Assembly (NCBI GenBank): GCA_011316305.1
Contig: SAUG01000052.1
Span: 372,001-436,000, forward strand
DNA: 64,000 bases
DNA from: Rusavskia elegans
Taxonomy: Eukaryota; Ascomycota; Lecanoromycetes; Teloschistales; Teloschistaceae
Reading direction: 5' to 3'
The notes beneath the pieces are model-generated. The model was given only the letters and a program-made list of their open reading frames with translations. It searched no databases and was not told the DNA's origin. Shown piece by piece: positions 1 to 9,998 of the stretch. The translations under genes and the position numbers were made by a program. The number at the start of each line of letters is the position of its first letter. Positions within the stretch are counted from its first letter, which is position 1.

Positions 1-830
1 TCTATTATTCGAATAATATTAACGAAAGTTATTAAAACTCTAGTAAACGTATAAAAAAAATATCAAGTTTCGTAGAAATAGTTTAAAGAAAGCCGCGAAA
101 AAATAGATAGTAACGGACGTATCGATAGTTTTGTCGAACGGATAAAAATATATATTTTCAATTAAATAATATTGGCGAAATCCGTAAATTTCGTTTATTT
201 AGTCCAATTGTTACTCGAATATTCGAAATTCGTTAAAACTTCGCTTTAAATTCTTTATTTTAGATTGATCAAATCATCGAACGCTAGTCGAATAGATATA
301 TAATTTTCGCCGAAAATTTAAAAAATATATATATATATATATTTTTAATACCGGTTTAATTTTTCAAATTAAAATTATTATATATAGTACGATTGCAATA
401 TTTTAAACGTAGATTTTAAACGAAATTTCAAACTTTTAAACGAGATTTCAAACGGAACGTAATTTAAAATTTTAATAGAAAAATCGCGAAAATATTTTTT
501 GATATTTAACGTATAACTTTCGAATATTCGAATTTAGTAACGTTACTCGGACTAAAATTTTAATTTTCGATTTTTAATAAATATAATAACGTAGTTATAT
601 TTCTAATCAAAATCGAAAACGATAATTTTAAAATAATAGTACGAAGTAAACTATAATTAAAATATACGTTATACGTTTAAACGTTTCGTTAAAAATACTC
701 CGCGTAATTTATCTAACCCGCTTTCGAAACGTTGCGTTAATCGAAACAACCAAACATCGATTGCTTAATTTTCAAATCACGTAAAATAATATCTTGGCGC
801 TTTATATATACTAATCATTTAAAGCTTGTT
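1..830. repeat. AT-rich, RIP-like degraded DNA
   Basis: The stretch is very A+T rich, yet CpG is common while CpA and TpG are rare. The few CA dinucleotides are almost all inside CAA, and the few TG inside TTG. No plausible reading frame exists. In Pezizomycotina this composition is the mark of repeat-induced point mutation, which turns CpA into TpA in duplicated DNA. The composition returns to normal between about 720 and 850. It is probably the edge of a dead transposon; the element type cannot be recognised. Confidence 0.75.
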
Positions 831-1903
831 TTTGCTCTGGTATAAGTATCTCGACATTAATCAATATTGAAAGGCCTCCAACAGTCGGTACCTCGACATT
901 GGATTTCGATATAACGATGACTTAGGTCTTGCATGTTCCCTGCCCACCACCTTGACTGGAACTCGGATTGAAAGAGTCTGCAAGATTGGGTAGCCCCCAA
1001 GAGATCGACGAGTAATGGGTCACCAATGATTCATGTTGCAATATGGTACAGTGCAGCTGGATGACTGACCAATCCCACTGGAGGATCCAATGCAAAGTAC
1101 CTCCGTATGCAGTCAGGTTCTGCATGTTCTTTGTCGGAAAACAGAAGTACGCCACCCGGGTGCAGCACAACAAAGTTAGTCCCATAGCAACACTGTCCAG
1201 ACTCCAGCAATTGAACAATGTGGAAGTTCAGTAAACTAACCACCAGGCCGCGGTTTTACTCTATACGATTCCCGACACGCGACAATACTACGAATAATTG
1301 TTCCAATACACCAACGGCTGAGCATCAGTTCCTCTATCGGCACTAAATCGAGGCACACGCGGCACGGAACATGGGGAGAATTCACTAGCCAGCAACAAGT
1401 ATGGCAACATCAGACGATAGCCAATCATTGATAAGGCTCTAAAGACCGGCATCATACTGACCGACTGTGGGGTTTTTAGTGCCCTTGATTGGCAACCCCT
1501 GGTAGAACGCGACGCCGCCATACTAAATCTTGAAAAAGGCAAGCGTGGCGCCAGGGTCAAACGCCGCTAAAGCGGCAAGCAACTTCTGTCATCCTTTCGA
1601 GAATTGCTTCCTCGCTTGAGCGCTCTGGCCAGGGGCATACCAAGGAAACTTGGGTGATGGCGGATCCACGGCGTAGTCTCCACATCCGACATGTCTGGGT
1701 CACTGTGGACATCTGCACATTGGAAGAAGTACCGCATGTTTCCAAGTTTTCTTCACGATTGCTTCATCTCCAGCTTCATCTTCCCATTGTCCTCTAGACA
1801 GCCTTAGACCATGGGGACCTGAACCGGCGTCCTCAATGTCACATGTTGTAATGCTACTTCATTTTCTTCGTTATTTTCGTTGTTCTCGATCAAATCATCT
1901 ATC
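831..1903. other. intergenic, no supported gene
   Basis: Base composition is normal. Short open frames exist on both strands (for example around 922-1240 and 1288-1745) but overlap one another, lack motifs and show no splice-linked continuation. I see no gene here. Confidence 0.5.
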
Positions 1904-3374
1904 ATGAACGCCAATTTACCTAATGTGTCCAACGAGGATCGCTCATCCCATGTCGTCGGTTCTGCGGTCGTCTTGATCATCCTGCCGACCCTTGCTGTTA
2001 TTCTTCGCTTGCTCTCCCGATGGAAGTCGAAAGCGGGACTCTGGGTCAGATAGCATCCAGCACATGGATTCAAATACAAGGCCTCAGCACTAAAACTCTT
2101 GCAGATGGATGATTATACCGTGATACTCTCGCTGGTAAGAGCAGCATCAATCTAAACGTGATCCGACTCACCTGTTTTGCAGATAATCTCCTGGGGCCCG
2201 AATATCGTCAACCTACTGGGTCAGTCGCGGGTTACACCACGTAATGGAAATCTTATGCTTATACAATTGCTCAGCGGTCCAGCATGGATTCGGAAAGCAT
2301 ATCAATGCCCTCCCTACGGCGTCCGTTTTCCATTGGTTCAAGTACCTCTATGCATTTGAGTTTCTATATACCCTGGGCATGGCCGCGGTGAAATACTCGA
2401 TGTAAGCATGGAGCTTCTCTGAATCAGCCTTCACCGTACCCATGGGTGTTGGCTAACTCATGTTGGCGCTTAGACTATGCTTCATGTATCGCATCTTCCC
2501 AATCGTCCAATTCCGACGCATACTCAAGGCCAGTCTCGTCTTCGTCATCGCCCTCACGATAGCATGCGTGTTCGTATCAATCTTCCAATGCGTTCCGATC
2601 CACAAGTTTTGGGAGACTCTAGGCGGAAAATTTGCTCCTCAGCTGGGTGGCCGTTGTATCAATGTCGAGAATTACTTCGTCATCAGTGGCTCCATCAACA
2701 CATTCACCGATTTTGCTCTTCTCGCTATGGTATGCCCTCCTCAAGATTCGATGAACAAATATCGCTCGAGCTGATGTTTCAAAAGCCGATCCCAATCTTG
2801 TGGCGCCTTCGAACCGGCAAATCACAGAAACTACTGCTGACCGGGATTTTTACTGTTGGTTTAACGTCAGTACGACCCTGCAGACGGACAGGATGAGTCC
2901 TGATCTTTCTATAGTGTCTGCGCCGTGAGCATTGTTCGGCTTGTTGTTCTCGCTGGCGTCGATCAGTCCGATATCACCTGGAATTACGTTCCCGCCGCGA
3001 CCTGGTCCGCCGCCGAACCGTCTGTGGCAGTCGTCAGTGCCTGCCTCCCCAGCCTCCGTCCTCTCTTCGTCCGCTTGATCTGGGGTGGCACACATCATCC
3101 GAAGCCCGTAACTCCTCCGCGCCGAAGTGTAGCTTCATGGCGCAGCAAAAGCGTTGGCGGAGGCGGCACGCAAGGCAGTTTTAATCGCTTGCAAGAGCTC
3201 TCGAGTGACGGAACTCAGTCGCCCTGGCGCCAGAACAGCGTGGCAGTCATCGGAGGTGAAGGAGATGAAGAGTATGGATCAACCGATGAGGTGCCGTGGA
3301 ATCGAATACGGGCAAAGACCGAGGTGGTTTTAACGATCAGCGAACGGGTGGACTGGAAGGATGACTTGTTTTAA
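1904..3374 (+). CDS. SAT4/PTH11-type seven-helix integral membrane protein
   Basis: Fungal rhodopsin-domain (SAT4 family) membrane protein of 377 aa. Members are PTH11-like, GPCR-like plasma-membrane proteins whose ligands are mostly unknown. My model has seven exons: 1904-2044, 2105-2134, 2183-2230, 2283-2401, 2474-2729, 2786-2865 and 2915-3374. Every junction is GT-AG and the phases close exactly. Family landmarks are the helix followed by SRWKSKAGLW then DDYTVILSL, the FGKHI stretch, YTLGMAAVKYS, the loop with FQCVPIHKFW and GGRCINV, and GKSQKLLLTGIFTVGL. The tail (about residues 270-377) is hydrophilic, Gly/Ser rich and presumably cytoplasmic. Start is the first ATG in frame with helix 1. 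The second exon is only 30 nt. Family assignment is firm; the function is unknown. Confidence 0.88.
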
Positions 3375-3684
3375 TTGATATGGCCGTACCCACCGAGCCT
3401 TACGAGACACAGAAATGGGACAATGGACTGTACTGTATGGTTTGCGTTCAGCTAAGTGGTGATGAGTCTCGTTTTCGTTACAGATCCTCAGCTGGTGTGG
3501 CGTATTCTCTTCTCAAATACCCCAGCAATGACGCTATGTCACATGTGCTTTCTGTTTCCATGCGGATGGACATCTGTATTCGCTCGTGCAACAATCGACT
3601 TCTTCTGAGCTTGCCTGTCCCGTTTCGAAGATGAACACACAAGGATCTGATGGCACGGACACGTCGTCTCGATTGACGAGTGTC

Positions 3685-3694
3685 CGATACCTCG
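3685..3694 (+). repeat. CGATACCTCG core, copy 1
   Basis: First of seven exact copies of this 10-mer (or its complement) in the window. It lies about 0.3 kb downstream of the SAT4-type gene, in non-coding DNA, and is followed by ATCG as in the copies at 4275 and 10133 read on the same strand sense. Confidence 0.7.
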
Positions 3695-4274
3695 ATCGTT
3701 ATGCCAAGCCGGGTTAAGTCAAAACGGTCATAAACGAGAAGCGAAGCGAATAAAGGGGTTTGAGCTGGCACACAACACTGGGCAAATTGCACATCCCTTT
3801 AAACCACGCTTCGCTGCCTCAACGACTTCAACTTCCATACCCCATTGAACGCTATTCTTGAACATATCTCGATATTCCGTCATGTCGTCACTCGAAGACC
3901 AGATCAAACGCATCGAGGCTTTGGAGCAATTGCTTGATGATATCAAACCGGTTGTTTCCGCTGACGGCAACTATGAGCCTCTCAAGAGGTTGTTAGAAGC
4001 AATGCTTCTCAACGTCGCCAGGGAAACTATGGCCTTAAACCACGCTCGAGAAGTGCAGCCAACGTTTGTGAAACGCGAGGAAGGTGTTCGAGCGCGAGAA
4101 GTAGCGTGCGAGGACAAGGCTACAAAGCTTCGAGCGTTGGAAGTAAAGCTCGAGCGTGGAAAGGCACGCAACGAGGCTAGGGAGACCGCTATCACCGCCA
4201 GGTAACGTTACCCTCATCTGCCTTGGCTTGAGCTTGGAAGACGTGGCTTCACGGCATCCATATGTAGCGCCGAT

Positions 4275-4318
4275 CGAGGTATCGGAGGCTGTTCGTCGAG
4301 GTAGCGGATACCTTGACT
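4275..4318 (+). repeat. inverted pair of the CGATACCTCG motif inside an intron (copy 2)
   Basis: Exact CGAGGTATCG at 4275-4284, then about 20 bp later an imperfect copy in opposite orientation (GCGGATACCTTGACTGC, near 4302-4318). Both lie inside the 4202-4372 intron of the coiled-coil gene and could pair as a hairpin. Confidence 0.6.
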
Positions 4319-4888
4319 GCAAGCAGAAAGGCTCCTGCACTTGTCTCAAACGTTCACTAGTCGTTGATGCAGAAATGCTGACTCGGCAATCTACTCTAGA
4401 GAGCACACCCTCGCCACCAGAGCGCGCAACGTCAATGGGCAGGTCAGCAATCAGCTCTCTGCGGGATTGGAAAAGCTTCGACAGGCCATACAACGCCTCG
4501 AAGTACATCCTGCTAAACCAGCAACGGCTGAAATTGCAAAAGACTCGGATGAAATATTGAAAAAATCGAATGTGCCGAAGTTACCACGATTGAACTCAAA
4601 CCTTTCAGGAGATTTTCTTGAACTTATCGAACCACTATAGCCAGTTCGTGTTCCCATGTTTCAACGGCGTCCAGATAGCGATTCTACTTTCCGTTCCAAG
4701 CGCCGATACCACGCCTTGTCAACTGACACAAACCCCGAGAAGGCCACGGAGTGTAAGCGAGTCCGAGCGGAATCAGTCTCTCCAGTGGACACACGAAGTA
4801 GCAGCGGGCTTCCTGTCCAAGGACGTTTCGAAGGCTCTGCCGCTCGCCAGTCACAGTCAAGGGCACTAGAACAACATGCAAGAGCCAT

Positions 4889-4898
4889 CGATACCTCG
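4889..4898 (+). repeat. CGATACCTCG core, copy 3 (coding)
   Basis: Exact copy within the distal part of the coiled-coil reading frame, where it encodes the middle of the peptide AIDTSTAL. It is flanked on the right by ACTGCC like the copies at 6245 and 10133. Confidence 0.7.
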
Positions 4899-4964
4899 AC
4901 TGCCCTCCGCGATCTTCCCGAGTCGTTAAAAGAGCCTTGGAAGCAATTGATAGACAATCAATAA

Positions 4965-6244
4965 CAAGTCTGCCAGCGTGTTCCCTTGGCTTTACCATTC
5001 AATAGATATCTCTCGCAAGGGTTATTGATACCTGACACACGGGCAATCGATGTAACGATATACTTCTTCGAGGTAACGGCTGTTATACGCCTTTTACTAC
5101 GCTTGGTCTGTGTTACATCTTGATATGACGAGTCCTTTAGAGCAGAGGCAACACGCATTTTAGTAGACGAAGGTATAGAGACCTCTCTGAAATCCTTCTA
5201 CTGTTGTACAACGCCTTTTCCTACCCTTTCTGCTATATCAGCAACTAATTTCATTCAACAGGCGGTCGCTAGACCGTATTTGTTGATCTAAACTACCTAT
5301 TTTCCCAAGATTTTCAACCATGTCAGAGAGAATCTGGTAACTGAGGAAAAATAATGGTAATAAGTTACTATTTGGCGGTGAAACTAAATCTATTATAAAC
5401 ACCTTCCACCCCCCAACGAAACTTCTAAATAATATTCTCTTTCACTCCTTTCCCACCGGAATCCTTGACGTGTTCATTGTGGGAACTGCCCTATGCTACC
5501 ACTATCTCGCATTCCTTCTACCCTTTTTTCAATCCTTGGTACAAAATCTGGAGCCGACTCAGCGCTTCATGGGAGAATGGGTGGGGTCGGTTGGGTATCT
5601 CCACTGGGGAAGATGTAGGTGCAGGTCGCGCCTGCTCATTGCAAGGAATCCTCGTTGGAGATTGGTTTTCAATCTATCTTTGGTCAATAGCTCATGTTCC
5701 ATGGTCGAATGGATTGCCTCTTTGTCATCCTGCGTGTAACAGATGGCGGCCGGGCCATCAGTAATACGGCGGTCTTCTACCTGCGGGGCCACGTGGTTGA
5801 CGTCCTTGGAGTTGTTATTGGATATGGCTCTATGCGCAGAGGTATTACAATATGTCATCCAGTTTGCTTGTTGAGCTTCGAGATGTGGTCCTATTTACGT
5901 GCTAAAGCCAGTTTCCGCGTGCTGGAGAATGGGTTTTGCTGTTGGTACAGGCAAATAAAGGATTTCACCGCTGAGATAGTCCATTGTGCTTGGTGGAAGA
6001 CTGGAAATTCCTGAAGGGAGGGTTTGACTGAAGGGTAAAGGTAACGCTGAACAAACCGAAACGTGGGATGAAAAATGTGCAATGAAGCGAGTGGGCAAAG
6101 CAGAAGCTTAACGGGATCAAAGGTAAAGTAAACACCAAGTTATTGGCAGATTGATAAGCAAACTCGAATGTTTACAGAAGCAGAAAGTGAGCAGATTCAT
6201 TCGGATATCCTCAGTATCCCTTCGACTTAACGGAAGTAGGCATC
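4965..6244. other. intergenic, no supported gene
   Basis: About 1.3 kb with several overlapping short open frames (around 5465-6014 + and 5559-5858 -), none with motifs or consistent splicing. A few frames look hydrophobic, which is weak evidence alone. Nothing could be assigned. Confidence 0.45.
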
Positions 6245-6254
6245 CGATACCTCG
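6245..6254 (+). repeat. CGATACCTCG core, copy 4
   Basis: Exact copy within GCATCCGATACCTCGACTGC, about 20 bp beyond the stop codon of the RING-finger gene on the minus strand. Confidence 0.7.
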
Positions 6255-6276
6255 ACTGCCAGCTACATCGGATAAA

Positions 6277-7242
6277 CTACCAATGGCATAAGGAGATAGA
6301 CTTAGTGTCAAGAATTTCCTTCTCACCGAGCCCCTGAAATTTGAATCGAAGACCCTTGCAGCGGAAGGAATAGAGGCACATCCACAGGTGCTGAACCACA
6401 GTCTCCATGGTACCATGGACGTCCACCCAGATATATGGATCGCCGACATCCGTGTCGCAACGAATGAGGGCGGCAGTGGCAACTTCGCCCGTCGCATGGA
6501 TGGTTGTTCTGATGTTGACCCGGTTAGGATTGAAGGGATGCGGGATGTCTCTGAATGACCGGTTGGCGCCGAAACTATTCAACTCTTGAATCCGTGCCTG
6601 GACCGCTCTTGTCCGATTGTAATTGGCAGGTCCCTCGGCAGGGGTGCCTTCAAACTCGCGATGGTTCTCAGCCGCCTCCCAAGCCAGAAGATCGTTGGCT
6701 GTAGTCTCTTGGGACTCGATCTTTGCTCTGATGGCCGCTCTTCGTTTCTCAGCCGGCGTCCGGGTATCCATGGCAGTGGCCTCGGTGGGTTGCTGGAAGA
6801 TGTCCTCTTTGTTCAGGATGGATCGACACTTGGGGCATGTAGGGTCACCAGAGATCCCACGCTGTCTGTTCTCCAGGGTTTTGCAGTGTTTGGCCCAGGT
6901 TTGTAGGCAACCCCAACAGATCACATGCTTGCACCCAGTGATGGCGAATCCGCTGGCGGGCATCGTTTCATTGCATGAAAGACACATGAGAGGTTCCACG
7001 GATTGTGTTGTTGGTGCCGAAGTTCTTGATGCAGATGAAGTGGGTAGGAATACACACTCATCGTTCTGTCCGGATCCAGAGCCCCAGTTTGGTAGGGGTT
7101 GCTGTTGGACAGCGGTGTTCTGCGGAGTAACATTTGGGTCTTGTGTGGTATTGGCCTGAGGCTGAGAGCTTGTGCCTTCGTGAGAGCTAGATGATGTACC
7201 ACTGAGGCTGCTCCAGCACATTTCACTCAGCGATGTTGACAT
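6277..7242 (-). CDS. RING-finger (C3HC4) protein
   Basis: Single open frame of 321 aa starting at the ATG at 7242; the frame is open further upstream, but only from a TTG. The N-terminus (1-85) is Ser/Thr/Gln-rich and disordered. A RING-HC finger follows: Cys87, Cys90, Cys104, His106, Cys109, Cys112, Cys136 and Cys139, spaced as CxxC, CxHxxCxxC, CxxC. This suggests a zinc-binding E3 ubiquitin ligase or adaptor. Next is a charged, helical segment (about 155-215). The C-terminal third (about 225-321) resembles no domain I know. It lies directly downstream of a coiled-coil gene on the same strand, and a Cys-rich gene lies beside another member of that family at 28.9 kb. The role is unknown; the RING itself is certain. 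Confidence 0.8.
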   Translation of the reverse strand: MSTSLSEMCWSSLSGTSSSSHEGTSSQPQANTTQDPNVTPQNTAVQQQPLPNWGSGSGQNDECVFLPTSSASRTSAPTTQSVEPLMCLSCNETMPASGFAITGCKHVICWGCLQTWAKHCKTLENRQRGISGDPTCPKCRSILNKEDIFQQPTEATAMDTRTPAEKRRAAIRAKIESQETTANDLLAWEAAENHREFEGTPAEGPANYNRTRAVQARIQELNSFGANRSFRDIPHPFNPNRVNIRTTIHATGEVATAALIRCDTDVGDPYIWVDVHGTMETVVQHLWMCLYSFRCKGLRFKFQGLGEKEILDTKSISLCHW

Positions 7243-7453
7243 AATAGCAACGGCCACGGTCCCTGGGTAGAATCCCTGGTTTATAACACAGCATCGGATC
7301 TCGGTGGTCCGTTTCCGCGAGGAGAGACGCGGAGAAGAACCATAAGGCACCTTGCATGGCAACGAAGCACAAATTCCCCACAAACGAAGAGTCCATCTGA
7401 CTTCTCCAATCCGCCAAATACTTGACAATGTGTCCCAGGCCCCAGCTGATCTA

Positions 7454-7946
7454 ACCAAAAGAGATCGCTTGATCTGAAGTTATATTGAACAGAGTTTGTG
7501 CTTGCTCGAGAATACCCTTGACGTTATTGAATTGAGCAAATGCCCAGAAGCGGACAGCTAGGAACATTGAAGAAGTAGCGGTATTAGACGACAGCAACGA
7601 GGATAACTTCCTGGAAAGACACTGCGCGCAATGACCCACGATTTTCTCCTTTAGACCGTCGATTTTGGACCCCTTTTCAGCAGCCAAACACAGCATCGCA
7701 TGAAATGGCGACTCGATACTCCGCCTTGGTCAACTCAAGGCTTTTCGTTGAACGGTGTCGCTCACTTTCCCTACTGCTCCGATGTCGTGCTTGAGTTTTT
7801 TCATTCTTCTGATCACGCGCTTGAAGTGTCTTCAATTCGTTGTCGTAAACATTCCTCTTCGTCTGCAATGCCTTTTCGAGATTCTTCAACCTTTTCTCCA
7901 ATTCCCCAAATTTAGCGGCATCACCGCGGATGATGTTGCTGCTCAT
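7454..7946 (-). pseudogene. small coiled-coil gene, probably frameshifted (family member B)
   Basis: From an ATG at 7946 an open frame of about 90 codons encodes a Lys/Glu-rich coiled coil (for example KFGELEKRLKNLEKAL). It ends in a stop near 7677, but a second minus-strand frame overlapping there continues a similar charged helix (EKGSKIDGLKEKIVGH) to a stop at 7454, ending ILEQAQTLFNITSDQ. The join needs either a one-base frameshift near 7690 or an unrecognised intron. The EQAQTLF segment is shared with the start of the coiled-coil gene at 28.8 kb (IPEQAQTLFDMI), in DNA as well as in protein. It lies just upstream of the RING gene on the same strand. No function can be named. Confidence 0.45.
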
Positions 7947-8489
7947 TATCCAAAGCTCAAAGGCAGCGTCTGACGTTTCAAAGACCAACATAAGCACCGC
8001 ACGAGGGCGCAAAACCAGCCGCAACGCCACACAAGGACGCACGCAAAATCAAGCCTAGAAAACACCTTCGAGACCAAAAAGGTCGTCCATGATATTGTTA
8101 AAGCTTTGTACCTTGACTCTGCCTGGTCTTCAGTCTTCATCTGTGTCTCTTATCTTCCGGACCATCCTAATGGGACCGATGAAGCCCTCGCTCCCTATCC
8201 TTCTTCAGGTCCACGATGCAGCGACGCTCCATGACTACCATTGTGTGGTAGTAGTAGTTCTTATCCCAGATAAAGATGACGATAGTAGTCTCTCTCGGTT
8301 ACGAACCTTTTTCGTGTGGTAGCTGACGTGCTCATGTCCATCATGTGGTCTCTGATGGTTTGGTTCATTGTTCGTTGCGACAGAATATGGCGCCAAGTCT
8401 GATGGGCCATGACAGCGAAAGGTCTGCGTCATGATATAGTTCATGTGCGGTGCCTCCAGGTTCGCTTCGATCGGTATAGACTTGCGAGC
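7947..8489. other. intergenic, no supported gene
   Basis: Between the coiled-coil gene and the next minus-strand hypothetical frame. Only short, motif-free open frames are present. Confidence 0.45.
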
Positions 8490-8980
8490 CTAATTCCAGA
8501 TGTTGGTGGCCGTCGTGAGGTCGAGGCGCTGGTTCGGAAGTTGTAGACCTGCGGGGCGCTGTTGTCTCAGAACGATGTTTCCAGAGTCAGGATGACGGAG
8601 TCGAAGAGCATGAATCGTGTTGCGAGCTTCAGAAGCCGATATGCGTTCTTTCGCTCGATGTAGGGGCCAGGACTTGGGCACCCTGGCGCGATATGTCCAG
8701 ATCATCATAATACGGCAATAAGGGCGGGACATCAGCACGGGACATCAGCACGGGAGTCCGCATGCGAATAGGCGGCGTTGACATGTTTAGTCGACTCGAT
8801 GTAATTGAGATCATTCAAGAGGTGTTGAATGTGTGACTGTAATCTGGCACATTTGACGCTGGATGGTTTGTGAAGTGACAGATTGATATGCTCCTCTTTT
8901 GCCTTGTCGAGTTGTGCCTGCACGCTGCGAGCCCAGATGTCACGATGCTCTTGGGCTGCAGTCAAGAGGTCCAAGTGCAT
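8490..8980 (-). pseudogene. hypothetical gene broken by a 13-bp duplication
   Basis: An ATG at 8980 opens a frame of 82 codons rich in Gln, His, Glu and Leu, probably helical. It stops inside two direct copies of GGGACATCAGCAC (8727-8752 region). Removing one copy would carry the frame into a second minus-strand frame (for example PPLLPYYDDLDI), and a third frame continues to a stop at 8490. A recent 13-bp tandem duplication therefore looks like the first inactivating event, with a further shift downstream. No domain is recognised, and the reading frame is only weakly supported. Confidence 0.35.
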
Positions 8981-9998
8981 CTTGTGCCGGGCGGCTGCCT
9001 GAGCAGGGGGTTGATAGGATTAAGAATAAAGAGAATTCTGTAGGCTTAAGTAGGCTATAGAGCAAAAGTGAAAAACTACGAGAATGCAGGTTGAGAAGTC
9101 ATATCGCTGAGAAGAGATGAAGAGATCAAACGTGAAGGGCTTCAATAGGATAAAGAAAAGGAGCCTCTATATCCATTCAATGTATCATAGCGAACTATAT
9201 ACTATCTCAGAAGACACAAAGGCCAAAGACGAACAAAGATAATATATATCATGAGATGGATGGTCTACTCCCACCAGAGGCCACTTGGAAGAGAGAGGTT
9301 GAAGAAGGAAGAGAGAGGTTGAAGAAGGAAGAGAGAGGTTGAAGAAGGAAAAGAGAGGTTGAAGAAGGAGAGAGGTTGAAGAGGGAAGAGAGAGGTTAAA
9401 GAAGGAAGAGAGTGGTTGAAGAAGGAAGAAAGAAGTTCGGAAGGAAGGAAGAAAGGTGCTGAATATATAGACACGAGCAACGGGGCGGAGTGATGAAGAA
9501 TCTCTTGGCAAGCACGCAATACCAGATGACTTGGAGATGAATCGCCGGATGAAAGCTCGAAAAAAGGTGCAAGATTATGAGATGAATGCTTCGATGTGTG
9601 TGAATGGCTTGTGGATCCATTTGCAATATGGAGTGAACGTAGGCAATTGTCCTGTAGCTTTTCCATGAAGTTCTATTAAGTCCTGCATGTATGTAATAAC
9701 AGTCAGTGAATGATTGGCGATTGAAAAAATATATTCGGTGAATGTCATACGAATATATGATAAAGTCGGAGAGTGTCCAGTGAAGTATCAAAGCCTGCTG
9801 ATGTCCTGTGACGACACAATGAACTCAGAAGATATCATATACTTGTGGATATGAAGGGAACCAATGATGAAGACAAGCTGGTGAAGAGCAGCTGGATAGG
9901 CATTGAGAAAGGACGATTAGAAACACGGCCCATGATGAATGCAGAGCATGATCAGCTGATGAAGCCGACGAGGATTTGCTGAATGACATAAGCGCAGC
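8981..9998. other. intergenic with minisatellite
   Basis: Apart from the minisatellite, the flanks are moderately AT-rich with many short GAAGA/TGAAG-like words. No gene is supported. Confidence 0.5.
9287..9456. repeat. minisatellite, about 20-bp purine-rich units
   Basis: About eight tandem copies of a purine-only unit, GAAGAGAGAGGTTGAAGAAG with variants, including one unit shortened by about 5 bp. The first copies are nearly identical and later ones diverge, ending in GAAGGAAGGAAG-type tracts. One strand is almost pure purine, which can form triplex or slipped DNA. Open frames across it (Ser/Leu/Phe-rich on the minus strand) are repeat artefacts. Confidence 0.9.

Larger units (their letters stand above)
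3882..4964 (+). pseudogene. coiled-coil protein gene with in-frame TAG (family member A)
   Basis: Exon 1 is 3882-4201 and exon 2 starts at 4373. The intron 4202-4372 is GT-AG and the phase closes. The protein to the TAG at 4638-4640 is 195 aa, charged and heptad-like (Leu/Glu/Lys/Arg rich), so a coiled coil is likely. The same frame stays open beyond the TAG to a TAA at 4962-4964, ending in a motif RAIDTSTALRDLP that resembles the tail of the gene at 26.8-28.9 kb. This suggests that the TAG interrupts one longer product (about 303 codons), possibly from CAG. It could instead be the true end. The intron has the same position relative to the peptide (ITAR, then REHTLAT) as in the 28 kb relative (IVR, then REQTLAS). 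The apparent TTG upstream at 3858 is not used; the first ATG is 3882. The function is unknown. Confidence 0.6.

Noticed and set aside
1043..1745. Overlapping short frames next to the RIP-like block
   Set aside because: All frames partly open, none with motif or splice continuation.
9287..9456. CRISPR-like array
   Set aside because: Units are contiguous, with no spacers, and the host is a eukaryote.
9185..9666. Ser/Leu/Phe-repeat frames across the minisatellite
   Set aside because: They follow from the repeat unit being free of stops, and have no independent support.
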